A stretch of 64,000 nucleotides of DNA from Emticicia sp040253585 (GTDB lineage Bacteria; Bacteroidota; Bacteroidia; Cytophagales; Spirosomataceae): the NCBI RefSeq assembly GCF_040253585.1, contig NZ_JBELAU010000003.1, forward strand, positions 1 through 64,000, written 5' to 3'. The notes beneath the pieces are model-generated. The model had not been told where the DNA came from, searched no databases, and worked only from the letters and a program-made list of their open reading frames with translations. How positions within the stretch are numbered: position 1 is the stretch's first letter; each line of letters opens with the position of its first letter. A program made the position numbers and the translations under genes. Shown here piece after piece: positions 24,838 through 34,479 of the stretch.

Positions 24838-27162
24838 TTAATAACTAACTAAAGCAGAAGATTTTGCAGAAACAATAACTTCTTTACCATAAACTAAAAC
24901 CGTAATTTCATCACCAGTTATATTCTCAATTTCAATCGTATTTCCTTTGATTGAAATATTCAATGAATTTCCTCTGAATCCAGTTCTGAAAGAAAAACCT
25001 TGCCATTGTTCTGGTAAGAATGGTTCGAATGAAAGTTTATCATTTTTCACTCGCATTCCACCGAAACCTTTCACTACTGAAAGCCAAGTTCCTGCCATTG
25101 ATGTAATGTGCAAGCCGTCTTCAGTATCATTATTATAATCATCTAAATCGAGTCGAGCAGTGCGAACATACATTTCGTAGGCTTTTTCTTTTTTGCCCAA
25201 TCTTGCCGCATGAATCACATGAACACAAGGTGAAAGCGAAGATTCGTGAACGGTCATTGGTTCGTAGAAATCAAAATTTCGTCGAAGTTCATCCAAAGAA
25301 AAATCTTCTTCAAAGAAATACATTCCTTGTAAAACATCAGCCTGTTTGATGAAACAAGAACGCAAAATTCTATCCCAAGACCATTTTTGATTGATTGGAC
25401 GATGAGCCGCAATTTCATCAACTCTTAATAATTCTTTATCCAAAAATCCATCTTGTTGTAAAATTACTTGACGTTCTTCATCGAATGGGAAATACATATT
25501 GTCAATAATATGTTGCCATTTTTGGGTTTCGGCCGAAAAATTAAGGTTAGTTTTTGAAATAATTTCGTCAAATTTTGATTGGTTTTCCTTTTTCAAGCCT
25601 TCAAAACTCTCCAAAGTATATTTCAAGCACCAAACTGCCAAATAATTGGTGTACCAGTTATTATTTACGTTGTTTTCATATTCATTTGGACCAGTTACAC
25701 CGAGCATTACGTATTTAGCTTTGTCGGCAGACCAATTTACACGTTGAGCCCAGAATCTCGAAATTCCTGTTAAAACTTCTAAACCGTATTCTGCCAAATA
25801 TTGAGAATCGCCCGTGTAACGAATATAGTCAAAAATTGCATAAGCAATTGCACCATTTCGGTGGATTTCTTCAAAAGTAATTTCCCATTCGTTATGGCAT
25901 TCTTCGCCGTTCATCGTTACCATCGGATACAAAGCTGCTCCGCTCGAAAAACCGAGTTTTTCGGCATTTTCAATAGCTTTTTGTAGATGATTATGACGAT
26001 ATACCAATAAATTACGAGCAACTTTTTGCTCAGAAGTTGATAAATAAAATGGTAAACAGTAAGCTTCAGTATCCCAATAAGTTACTCCACCGTATTTTTC
26101 ACCAGTAAAGCCTTTTGGTCCAATATTTAGACGAGCATCTTCGCCAGTGTAAGTCTGTTGCAGCTGGAAAATATTGAAACGAATCGCTTGTTGAGCGGCT
26201 ACATCGCCTTCAATTTGAATATCATTTCCTTCCCACTTTTTTGCCCAAGCAGCTATTTGTTCGGCAAGCATTGTATCAAAACCTTTCGTGGCAACTTTTT
26301 CAACGTAAGCCTTTGTTTTTTCATTTAAAGCCTCAATTGAATGGTTTTCAGAAGAAAGATTGGCAGCAAATTTTATTATTGAAACTTCTTCACCTTCAAC
26401 AAGATTGATTTTGAATTCATTAGCTACATACTTTTCTTTTTTAATTGGAAAAGTCTGACAATCAACCTTTTCACCAGCTTGATAAACATCAAATTTCATC
26501 CCAGTGCAAACTTGAAAAGTTGGCACTGTTTCCCAAGCAGATTGCTTAGTTTCAAGTGTCAAAAAACCTTCACCATGTCCAGTTTCTTTTGAGATTTCAT
26601 TCCAAAACTTCTCTCCGTGATTTGAGTCTTTGTTTGAAACATCGCCATTGAGTGAAACTTTTATTTTAGCTGAACCGAAGAAATTTAATGGCGTAATTGA
26701 GTATTTAATAACGCCTGATTCATCATCAACCAAACTTAAAAAACGTTGAGAATGAATTTTTAGCGTTTGGCCACTCGCCAGTTCTATTGTACAGATACGC
26801 TCCAAAACGCCAGTTCGCATATCAAGTGTACGAGTAAATTCATGCACTTTTGCCTTATTCAAATCAATGCTTTCGCCCTCAATTTCCACATCAATTCCTG
26901 TCCAATTGCAAGCATTGATAACTTTTGCGAAGTAATTTGGATAACCGTTTTTCCACCAACCTACACGAGTTTTATCAGGAAACCAAACACCAGCCACATA
27001 ATTTCCTTGTAGCGTTTTTCCTGAATATTTTTCTTCAAAATTTCCACGTCCGCCCATACGGCCATTTCCCAAACTCATCAAACTTTCGGTGATTTCATTA
27101 TGCTCTGGATGGAAACCATTTTCTACGATGCACCATTCATCGTGTGTTATATAATTTTTCAT
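24838..27162 (-). CDS. GH65 glycoside phosphorylase, probably maltose phosphorylase
   Basis: The protein has 774 residues from the ATG at 27162; the six-residue extension upstream is not needed. It has the family order of an N-terminal beta-sandwich (SLGNGRMGGRGNFEEKYSG), an (alpha/alpha)6 barrel with YWDTEAYCLPFY and the catalytic acid region VTGPNEYENNVNNNWYTNY, HESSLSPCVHVIHAARLG for phosphate binding, and a C-terminal beta-sheet domain. Phosphorolysis of maltose yields glucose and beta-glucose-1-phosphate. No signal peptide is seen, so it acts in the cytoplasm. It lies downstream of beta-phosphoglucomutase in one minus-strand operon. Trehalose or kojibiose as substrate cannot be excluded by sequence alone. 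Confidence 0.9.
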   Translation of the reverse strand: MKNYITHDEWCIVENGFHPEHNEITESLMSLGNGRMGGRGNFEEKYSGKTLQGNYVAGVWFPDKTRVGWWKNGYPNYFAKVINACNWTGIDVEIEGESIDLNKAKVHEFTRTLDMRTGVLERICTIELASGQTLKIHSQRFLSLVDDESGVIKYSITPLNFFGSAKIKVSLNGDVSNKDSNHGEKFWNEISKETGHGEGFLTLETKQSAWETVPTFQVCTGMKFDVYQAGEKVDCQTFPIKKEKYVANEFKINLVEGEEVSIIKFAANLSSENHSIEALNEKTKAYVEKVATKGFDTMLAEQIAAWAKKWEGNDIQIEGDVAAQQAIRFNIFQLQQTYTGEDARLNIGPKGFTGEKYGGVTYWDTEAYCLPFYLSTSEQKVARNLLVYRHNHLQKAIENAEKLGFSSGAALYPMVTMNGEECHNEWEITFEEIHRNGAIAYAIFDYIRYTGDSQYLAEYGLEVLTGISRFWAQRVNWSADKAKYVMLGVTGPNEYENNVNNNWYTNYLAVWCLKYTLESFEGLKKENQSKFDEIISKTNLNFSAETQKWQHIIDNMYFPFDEERQVILQQDGFLDKELLRVDEIAAHRPINQKWSWDRILRSCFIKQADVLQGMYFFEEDFSLDELRRNFDFYEPMTVHESSLSPCVHVIHAARLGKKEKAYEMYVRTARLDLDDYNNDTEDGLHITSMAGTWLSVVKGFGGMRVKNDKLSFEPFLPEQWQGFSFRTGFRGNSLNISIKGNTIEIENITGDEITVLVYGKEVIVSAKSSALVSY

Positions 27163-27241
27163 TTTTGGCTTTAATTTCAATTAAATTTAAAGAAGTCTTT
27201 GCTGGGGACTTTCGCTTTGAGCGAAGGCTTCCTTATTACTT

Positions 27242-27892
27242 TTAAGAAACTTTACTTAATAAATCATTGAGTTTGAGATTTTCAAACCCACTAAAAACAA
27301 TATCTGCCATAGTTAAAACCTCGGCATGACCAATACCAACTACTTTCATTCCTGCATTTTTGCCTGCTTCTACGCCTGCTACGGCATCTTCAAAAACGAG
27401 ACATTCTTCGGGCAAGAGATTCAATTCGGCTGCACCTTTCAAAAAAACTTCTGGGTCGGGCTTGCCTTTTGATATTTTTGTTCCGTCAATAATCGCATCA
27501 AAATCATTGATAAGTCCAACACCTTCGAGAATCATTCGGGCATTTTTACTTACCGAACCCAATGCTATTTTAATATCGGTTTGCTTGATTTGGGCAAAAA
27601 AATCACGAACACCGGGCAAAATATCATTAGCGGTCATTTTGCTTACTAAAGTCAGATAATGTTCATTTTTCTTTGCTGCGAGTTCAAGCTTTTCTTCTTC
27701 TTTCAAAACTACATTACCGTGTTCGAGAATCAAATTCAATGAATCCATTCTACTCACGCCTTTTAGGGTTTCATTAAATTCTTCCGAAATATCAAATCCT
27801 AAATCGTTGGCCATTTTACGCCATGCTTGATAATGAAATATGGCAGTTTCTACGATTACACCATCTAAATCGAATAAAAATCCTTTAATCAT
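27242..27892 (-). CDS. pgmB: Beta-phosphoglucomutase
   Basis: The protein has 216 residues of the HAD superfamily with a cap domain. FLFDLDGVIVET gives the nucleophile and acid/base aspartates, LGSVSKNAR the motif II serine, SKGKPDPEVFL the motif III lysine, and VFEDAVAGVEAGKNAGM the acidic motif IV. The enzyme turns beta-glucose-1-phosphate into glucose-6-phosphate, which fits the GH65 phosphorylase directly downstream. A small hairpin (27209-27227) sits between the two genes and may tune their ratio. Confidence 0.93.
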   Translation of the reverse strand: MIKGFLFDLDGVIVETAIFHYQAWRKMANDLGFDISEEFNETLKGVSRMDSLNLILEHGNVVLKEEEKLELAAKKNEHYLTLVSKMTANDILPGVRDFFAQIKQTDIKIALGSVSKNARMILEGVGLINDFDAIIDGTKISKGKPDPEVFLKGAAELNLLPEECLVFEDAVAGVEAGKNAGMKVVGIGHAEVLTMADIVFSGFENLKLNDLLSKVS

Positions 27893-27967
27893 ATTTTTAC
27901 AACAATTTTCTAAATTGTTTCATATTTAAAATTCTAACTTCTTAACTCTACAATTTGGGAAATTGTG

Positions 27968-29845
27968 TTACTTTAGTTCCAGAATCAACGCCGTCATTGC
28001 TGGCACTTTGACATTTGAAATATCACTAAGTATTTCGCCAGTCATGATATTTTTTGCCGATTTTGCTCCTTTAATAATTTCGGCAAAATTAGCCGTTGGT
28101 ACTGTTGATTCTGTGTTTTTAGTGTTGCTCACAACCATCACAGTTTGTTTATCAGTATATCTGAAATACACATAAATTCCGCCATCAAAAGGCGTAAACT
28201 GCATAAATTTCCCTTTGGTTAATGCCTCTGAAGTTTTGCGATAATTCAACAATTTCTTATTAAACTCAAATGCTTCATTTTCTTGGGCGTTTCTTCCTGT
28301 GGAAACAAATTTGTTTTCTGAATCACCTTTAAAACCTCCAGGGAAATCTTTTCTAACTTCGGCGTCGGTTGGGTTTTTGAAATTTTTCATCAAAAACTCA
28401 GTACCATAATACATCTGTGGTACACCTCGAACGGTGTAAAGCCAAGTTAAACCTAACTTATATTTATTAAAATCTTCACCAATTACCGAAAAATATCGGT
28501 CAGTATCATGATTTTCTACAAATGGTACAAGTTTTTCTGGGTTTTGGTATACGAGATCTTGTGAAAGTGTTGTGTATAAGCGATTTACGCCTTCATTCCA
28601 ACCAAAATTTTCTTTCAAAGCAGTGTTAATTGCTCCTTGAACCTGAAAGTCACAACTCGAAGGGAGATTGCATTTGAAAGGAATATTCAAATTGTTTTTG
28701 GTGAAATATGATTGACTAATCACTGTATTCACGGCCGATTCTCCAAAAAGCAACATATTTGGGTGTTCGTCAAGAATCGCTTTGTTACAACGATTCATAA
28801 ACTCCATGTCGTTATAGATATAAGTATCAATTCTCCACGCATCAATATTAAAATATTCGATCGTCCAAAGTGCGTGTTGGATTAAATAAGTTGCCAATAA
28901 AGGCTCTTTTTGATTCAAATCTGGTAAAAAAGAAGTAAACCAGCCTTCTTCGGTTACTTTTTTGTCATATTTAGAGCCGTTCACATCAATCAAAGGTTGG
29001 TCTTTGTAAGAGGTATTGGTGTATTTATCCCAATTGTGTAACCAATTTTTTGATGGCAAATCTTTTACTAACCAAGCATCTTCGCCTACGTGATTGTAAA
29101 CAGCATCTTGTACAATTTTAATGCCCTTTTTATGAGCTTCGTTGATGAGTTTTTGATAAGCAGTATTTCCGCCAAAACGACGGTCAATTTGATAGTGGTC
29201 AGTAAAATGATAGCCATGATACGAGCTACGCATTGTGCCGCCTTCATTACTTTGGTGGGTATTATTTTCGATAATTGGTGTTAACCAAAGGGCGGTTACA
29301 CCCAGTTCATTAAAGTAATCGAGATGCTCAGTGATACCTTGTAAATCTCCACCATGACGCAACCATGGACTTTTTCGGTCGGCTTGTACATCAAACATAT
29401 CATCGAATTTATCGTTCGATTCATCGCCATTGGCAAAACGATCGGGCATCAATAAATAGACAACATCGGCTTGGGTAACAGCTTGAGGTTTGGCAGTACG
29501 AGTGTGTAATTTGTAATTTACGGTAGAAGATTCCGAACCATTAGAGAAAACCAATTGAAGATTGCCAGCTTTCGCTAATTTTGAAATATCCAAATCAACA
29601 AAAATGTAATTTGGGTTTTCAACGGTTTGTGTTTTTTTTAGTTTTACGCCATTGTAGGGTTTCAAACTAACTTTTGCAGTACCAATGTTTTTGCCATAAA
29701 CCAATATTTGCAGGTTGGAATTTTTCATGCCAACCCACCAGTTAGTTGGGTTAATTCTCTGAATATCAGGCTTTTGGGCAAAACAATAGGTTGCAAGTCC
29801 TAATTGTACAAAAACAAGAAGGAGTAAGCGTTTTGTCATTTTCAT
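27968..29845 (-). CDS. Exported GH13 alpha-amylase family enzyme, neopullulanase/cyclomaltodextrinase-like
   Basis: The protein has about 625 residues; I take the ATG at 29845 because it leaves a clean signal peptide (MKMTKRLLLLVFVQLGLATYCFAQ is split across the cleavage site). An N-terminal cyclomaltodextrinase-type Ig domain (about 25-120) is followed by the barrel. The four GH13 regions are visible: DAVYNHVG, AWRIDTYIY with the nucleophile Asp, LFGESAV with the acid Glu, and ENHDTDR. It resembles SusA-type periplasmic enzymes that cut alpha-1,4 links in maltodextrins or pullulan. It is the first gene of the minus-strand maltose operon. Confidence 0.92.
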   Translation of the reverse strand: MKMTKRLLLLVFVQLGLATYCFAQKPDIQRINPTNWWVGMKNSNLQILVYGKNIGTAKVSLKPYNGVKLKKTQTVENPNYIFVDLDISKLAKAGNLQLVFSNGSESSTVNYKLHTRTAKPQAVTQADVVYLLMPDRFANGDESNDKFDDMFDVQADRKSPWLRHGGDLQGITEHLDYFNELGVTALWLTPIIENNTHQSNEGGTMRSSYHGYHFTDHYQIDRRFGGNTAYQKLINEAHKKGIKIVQDAVYNHVGEDAWLVKDLPSKNWLHNWDKYTNTSYKDQPLIDVNGSKYDKKVTEEGWFTSFLPDLNQKEPLLATYLIQHALWTIEYFNIDAWRIDTYIYNDMEFMNRCNKAILDEHPNMLLFGESAVNTVISQSYFTKNNLNIPFKCNLPSSCDFQVQGAINTALKENFGWNEGVNRLYTTLSQDLVYQNPEKLVPFVENHDTDRYFSVIGEDFNKYKLGLTWLYTVRGVPQMYYGTEFLMKNFKNPTDAEVRKDFPGGFKGDSENKFVSTGRNAQENEAFEFNKKLLNYRKTSEALTKGKFMQFTPFDGGIYVYFRYTDKQTVMVVSNTKNTESTVPTANFAEIIKGAKSAKNIMTGEILSDISNVKVPAMTALILELK

Positions 29846-29915
29846 AAGTGTTAAAGTATTCGTTTCAATGGCAAAATAACACAAACAAACTATTTTTTCA
29901 TAAAAAAATCCTGTT

Positions 29916-29923
29916 TAGATTTG
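29916..29923 (+). promoter_or_regulatory. Candidate -7 box (TAGATTTG) for the plus-strand GH13 gene
   Basis: TAGATTTG matches the Bacteroidota TAnnTTTG element and ends 24 bases before the ATG at 29948. A clear upstream TTG is not evident. If real, transcription starts downstream of the upstream in-frame start codons, which supports the ATG at 29948. Confidence 0.5.
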
Positions 29924-29947
29924 AAACTAACTTTAACCTTACATAAA

Positions 29948-31777
29948 ATGAATAGAATAATTGCGATTGTCTTTTTGGCAATAAGCCATTTTGCAGTAGC
30001 TCAAAAATCAACAGAAATGACCAAAGAAAAATCTAACTTACCTAAAACTGACAAATTAGTAGTTTACCAAATTTACACCCGCCTTTTCGGTAACCTTAAA
30101 ACTACCAATAAATTTTATGGCTCAATTGAGGAAAATGGATGCGGGAAATTTAATGATATTAACGATAAAGCTCTACAAGAACTCAAAAAGTTTGGCGTTT
30201 CACATGTTTGGTTTACGGGAGTGATTGAGCATGCAACCATGACTGATTATTCAAAGTCGGGCATTCCGCAAGATAATCCATTAGTTGTGAAAGGAATTGC
30301 TGGTTCGCCTTATGCCATCAAAGATTATTATGATGTTGACCCCGATTTGGCAGTTGACGTGAAAAATCGAATGAAAGAATTTGAGGCTTTGGTGAAACGT
30401 AGCCACACGAATGGCCTGAAAGTAATCATTGATTGTGTACCGAACCACGTGGCAAGAAGTTATCATTCTGACAAAAAACCAAAAGGAATTAAAGATTTTG
30501 GCGAAGAAGATGATAAAACCAAAACGTTCGACCTAAATAATAATTTCTACTACATCAAAGACCAAATGTTTGTGGTGCCAAGTGAGGTAAATCCTCCTGT
30601 TGTACCAAAAGAGAATTATACCGAAATTCCTGCCAAAGCTACTGGTAATGATGTTTTTTCAGCAAAACCGAGTATCAATGATTGGTTTGAGACAGTAAAA
30701 CTAAATTATGGCGTAGATTATCTCAATAATCGCAGCAAGAATTTCGAGCCGATTCCGAGTACTTGGCTAAAAATGCGTGATATTTTGACATATTGGACTA
30801 AAAAAGGTGTCGATGGTTTCAGATGTGATATGGCAGAAATGGTACCTTTTGAATTTTGGGGTTGGGTAATTCCAGAAATTAAGAAAGTGAATCCAGAAGT
30901 AATTTTTATTGCTGAAATTTATAATCCGCAGACTTATAAGCAATATCTTTTTGAAGGGAAATTCGACTATTTGTACGATAAAGTGGGGCTTTATGATGCA
31001 CTTCGCAGATTGATGGAAGGACACGGTAATGCCAATGATATTACTCGTGTTTGGCAAAACGAATCGGGCGATTTCTCAAACCGAATGCTCCGTTTCTTAG
31101 AAAATCATGACGAGCAGCGTATTGCTTCAAAATACTTTGCAAATGACCCTTACAAGGCTATTCCTTCGATGGTTGTGAGTGCTGCACTACACACTGGGCC
31201 TGTGATGCTTTATTTCGGGCAAGAAGTGGGCGTAAAGCCAACTGTGGCTGAAGGATTCAGCGGAGAAGATGGTCGCACAACGATGTTCGATTACTGGGGA
31301 GTACCTGAGTTTCAGAATTGGGTAAATAATCATCAATACGACGGTGGAAAACTTTCGCAAGAACAAAAATCTCTCCGAAAGATTTATGCCGAAATCTTGA
31401 AGTTTACTAATGAAAATGAGGCTGTAAAAGATGGGAAATTCTACGATTTACAATATGTAAACGGCAATGGACAAACCGTAAATTACAATGACCAAAAAAT
31501 ATATAGCTATTTGAGATTTACAGAAAATCAAAAATTATTGTTTATTTGCAACTTTGACTTGGAAAAATCATACGACACAGGAGTTTTTATTCCCCAAGGA
31601 GCATGGGAAATGATGAAAATTAATATCAATGAACCTGTGAGTTATTCATTAAAGGAGGTTTTTGAGAAAAGTATGAGTTCAACGGAAATAAATCAGCAAA
31701 CGAAATCAATTTCAACCAAAGAAGCGATAAGATTGATACTACCTCCTAATAGTGTGACGATTTTAGAAATTCGATAA
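29948..31777 (+). CDS. Exported GH13 alpha-amylase family enzyme
   Basis: The protein has 609 residues from the ATG at 29948, with signal peptide MNRIIAIVFLAISHFAVAQ. The GH13 regions are DCVPNHVAR, GFRCDMAEMV with the nucleophile Asp, FIAEIYNP with the acid Glu, and LENHDEQRIA. It differs from the divergent GH13 enzyme in lacking the N-terminal Ig domain, and has a large insert before region II (about residues 180-250). It likely works on maltodextrins outside the cytoplasm. It is followed 38 bp later by the sugar carrier gene, in one operon. Confidence 0.92.
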   Translation: MNRIIAIVFLAISHFAVAQKSTEMTKEKSNLPKTDKLVVYQIYTRLFGNLKTTNKFYGSIEENGCGKFNDINDKALQELKKFGVSHVWFTGVIEHATMTDYSKSGIPQDNPLVVKGIAGSPYAIKDYYDVDPDLAVDVKNRMKEFEALVKRSHTNGLKVIIDCVPNHVARSYHSDKKPKGIKDFGEEDDKTKTFDLNNNFYYIKDQMFVVPSEVNPPVVPKENYTEIPAKATGNDVFSAKPSINDWFETVKLNYGVDYLNNRSKNFEPIPSTWLKMRDILTYWTKKGVDGFRCDMAEMVPFEFWGWVIPEIKKVNPEVIFIAEIYNPQTYKQYLFEGKFDYLYDKVGLYDALRRLMEGHGNANDITRVWQNESGDFSNRMLRFLENHDEQRIASKYFANDPYKAIPSMVVSAALHTGPVMLYFGQEVGVKPTVAEGFSGEDGRTTMFDYWGVPEFQNWVNNHQYDGGKLSQEQKSLRKIYAEILKFTNENEAVKDGKFYDLQYVNGNGQTVNYNDQKIYSYLRFTENQKLLFICNFDLEKSYDTGVFIPQGAWEMMKININEPVSYSLKEVFEKSMSSTEINQQTKSISTKEAIRLILPPNSVTILEIR

Positions 31778-31815
31778 ACGAAAATATATTCAACTTTAAC
31801 CTATAACTTATCAAA

Positions 31816-33153
31816 ATGACGTCTAAAAAAAGTAAGCCACTCTTAAGTTTTTGGCAAATCTGGAATATGAGTATCGGATTCTTAGGAATCCAGATGGGTT
31901 TTGCCCTTCAAAATGCCAATGCGAGTCGAATATTACAATCTTTCGGGGCTGATGTCGAGCATCTCTCTTGGTTTTGGTTGGTGGCACCTTTTACGGGTAT
32001 GGTTATTCAGCCAATCATTGGTCATTACAGCGATAAAACTTGGACAAAGCTGGGACGCCGAAGACCATTTTTCTTGACAGGTGCAATTTTGGCATCAATT
32101 GGTCTGATTCTTATGCCTAATGCCGATATGTTCGTCAGTATTTTGCCTGCGTTGTGGGTTGGTGCAGGTTTTCTAATGATAATGGATGCTTCGTTTAATG
32201 TAGCAATGGAGCCATTCAGAGCATTGGTTGCCGATAAATTGAATGCCTCACAACAAACACTCGGGTTTTCGATTCAGACAGTTTTAATCGGAATCGGTGC
32301 GGTTGTTGGTTCGTGGTTGCCTTATGTATTAACCGAATGGTTTGGCTTTGAAAAAACAGCCGAAGCTGGTCAAATACCTTTCAGTTTGGTGTTATCTTTC
32401 ATTATTGGTGCAGTTTCGTTACTTTCTTGCATTATATGGACAATCATAAAAACGCCTGAATATTCACCAAAAGAACAAGCGGAGTTTGAGGGAGAAGAGG
32501 AGAATGAAACCGAAAAAGGTAGCTTCTTCGATATTTTCAAAGATTTTGGTAATATGCCCACGACAATGAAGCAACTCGGTTTGGTTCAGTTTTTTTCTTG
32601 GTTTGGTCTGTTTTCAATGTGGGTTTTTATGACTCCTGCCATTGCTCAACACATTTATGATTTACCTGTAAACGATTCAAGCTCCGAAAAGTATAATGAT
32701 GCAGGAAACTGGGTTGGAGTCATTTTTGGTGTTTATAATGCTGTTTCGGCAGTTTACGCTTTCTTTTTACCTAAAATGGCTGCAAAATATGGCCGTAAAA
32801 ACACACACGCTTATTCCCTGATTATTGGTGGTTTAAGCTTGATTTCAATCTATTTTATAAGTGATTACCACTGGTTAGTTTTACCAATGGTAGGCGTTGG
32901 TTTTGCTTGGGCGAGTATTTTGGCAATGCCTTATGCTATTCTGGCAGGTTCAATTCCTGCCAAGAAAATGGGGATCTATATGGGTATTTTCAATTTCTTC
33001 ATAACCATTCCACAAATCATCAATGGAATTATTGGTGGGCCAATTGTCAAGAATTTCTATAATAATCAAGCTATTTTTGCGGTAGTCGGAGGAGGTGTCT
33101 GCTTTCTTTTAGCAGCTCTAAGCGTCAGGTTTGTTGAAGATAAAAATGAATAA
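31816..33153 (+). CDS. MFS sugar transporter of the SLC45/maltose-carrier type
   Basis: The protein has 445 residues and about 12 membrane segments. GRRRPFFLTGAI after the second segment matches the RXGRRRP signature of the SLC45-like and plant sucrose carrier group, and WFGLFSMWVFMTPAIAQ is also typical. These are sugar/proton symporters in the inner membrane. Its position after a GH13 enzyme and opposite the maltose phosphorylase operon points to maltose or short maltodextrin uptake. Confidence 0.88.
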   Translation: MTSKKSKPLLSFWQIWNMSIGFLGIQMGFALQNANASRILQSFGADVEHLSWFWLVAPFTGMVIQPIIGHYSDKTWTKLGRRRPFFLTGAILASIGLILMPNADMFVSILPALWVGAGFLMIMDASFNVAMEPFRALVADKLNASQQTLGFSIQTVLIGIGAVVGSWLPYVLTEWFGFEKTAEAGQIPFSLVLSFIIGAVSLLSCIIWTIIKTPEYSPKEQAEFEGEEENETEKGSFFDIFKDFGNMPTTMKQLGLVQFFSWFGLFSMWVFMTPAIAQHIYDLPVNDSSSEKYNDAGNWVGVIFGVYNAVSAVYAFFLPKMAAKYGRKNTHAYSLIIGGLSLISIYFISDYHWLVLPMVGVGFAWASILAMPYAILAGSIPAKKMGIYMGIFNFFITIPQIINGIIGGPIVKNFYNNQAIFAVVGGGVCFLLAALSVRFVEDKNE

Positions 33154-33167
33154 TTTTAAAAATTTAC

Positions 33168-33193
33168 AAAAGCCTTCGTTTTCGATGGCTTTT
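33168..33193 (+). terminator. Terminator of the GH13-MFS operon
   Basis: AAAAGCC pairs with GGCTTTT around a 12-base loop, 15 bp after the MFS stop codon. Confidence 0.75.
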
Positions 33194-33319
33194 GTCGCTT
33201 AATAGCCTTACTAAGTCTCAACTTCCAAATGGTTTATCTTATAAAAATATGACTTTTGTCAATATTTTTTATAATTGTACTGAACACTTACTAACTTACC
33301 TTACTCTATATTAACAACA

Positions 33320-34336
33320 ATGTTTAAAAACCGATTTCTTTATATATTCTTACACATTATTATGTGGATAGGATATACTGCATTACCTTTACTCAATGCT
33401 TTTCAAAATGATTCAACAAGAAGCCGAGTAAATCCATATACTAATACAACTTATTGGTTGTACGTTTCTATCACGTCAATTATTTTGTTTTATATAAATT
33501 CAGAGGTTTTGTTTCCAAAAATATACAAAAAACAGCCAATTCGTTATTTTTTAAGTCTGATTGCTGTAATTTTAGTTTTACTTTGGGGACGTTTTTTTGT
33601 GAGAATTACTTTTGTCGGAAACGACATCAACAAAAGCTTGTTTTATGTAAATGCTTTCATTCAGTACTTGTATGTCTTTGGAATTAGTGCATCTTACTGT
33701 TTTTTTTCAGACTACCAAAAACAACAGGAAATTCAACGTGAAAATGAAAATGAACGCTTAAAATCGGAACTATCATTTTTACGTTCTCAGATTTCACCGC
33801 ATTTTATGTTCAATCTGATGAATAGTTTGGTTTCGTTAAATCGAAAGAAATCAAACTTAGTCGAACCTGTTTTATTAAAAATGGCAGATTTGTTACGGTA
33901 CATGCTCTACGAAAAAGATGATAAACGTATTTCACTCGAAAATGAAGTAAAATATCTATCAAATTATATTGACCTACAAAAAGTAAGATTTGGCGATTAT
34001 GTTAAGATAGATTTTGATGTGAATGCTTCAGATTCGAGCAAAAGTATTGAGCCTATGTTACTAATTCCATTTGTTGAAAATGCCTTCAAACATGGAGTCG
34101 GTCTAATTGAGAATCCTTTCATTAAGATAGAGTTAGAAACCAATACTGAAGAGCTTCGTTTTAAAGTTACCAATAAGTTTAGTAGCGATAGCAAAGAAGT
34201 GAAAGATGGAGCATCAGGTATTGGCCTGAATAACGTTAAACGTCGATTAGAGTTGCTTTATCCAAATAAATATGTACTCGATGTAAGTGAATCTGAAAAT
34301 CTTTATACCACTAATCTGAAACTAAATTTCAAATAG
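33320..34336 (+). CDS. LytS-family sensor histidine kinase
   Basis: The protein has 338 residues. Four membrane helices span about residues 5-130. A short coiled linker rich in Glu/Asn leads to the His_kinase domain, with LRSQISPHFMFNLMNSL carrying the phospho-acceptor histidine near residue 160, then PFVENAFKHGVG (N-box) and GIGLNNVKRRLELLY (G-box). No extracytoplasmic sensor domain is present, so the membrane part is the likely sensor. It is paired with the LytTR regulator 143 bp downstream. Confidence 0.92.
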   Translation: MFKNRFLYIFLHIIMWIGYTALPLLNAFQNDSTRSRVNPYTNTTYWLYVSITSIILFYINSEVLFPKIYKKQPIRYFLSLIAVILVLLWGRFFVRITFVGNDINKSLFYVNAFIQYLYVFGISASYCFFSDYQKQQEIQRENENERLKSELSFLRSQISPHFMFNLMNSLVSLNRKKSNLVEPVLLKMADLLRYMLYEKDDKRISLENEVKYLSNYIDLQKVRFGDYVKIDFDVNASDSSKSIEPMLLIPFVENAFKHGVGLIENPFIKIELETNTEELRFKVTNKFSSDSKEVKDGASGIGLNNVKRRLELLYPNKYVLDVSESENLYTTNLKLNFK

Positions 34337-34479
34337 ATTGCGTTACTAAAGATAAAAAGTATTATATTTTTATGAATCTTTACACTTTCGAAGATGAAAG
34401 TTGCTTTTTTAAGGTTTAAAGATTTTTAGAATTCAAAACCTATTATTAATCAAAACGAGCGGTGTCGCTTTTAAAATAT

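Noticed and set aside
24838..33153. Classical Sus-type polysaccharide utilisation locus
   Set aside because: No SusC/SusD-like genes or SusR-type regulator are visible.
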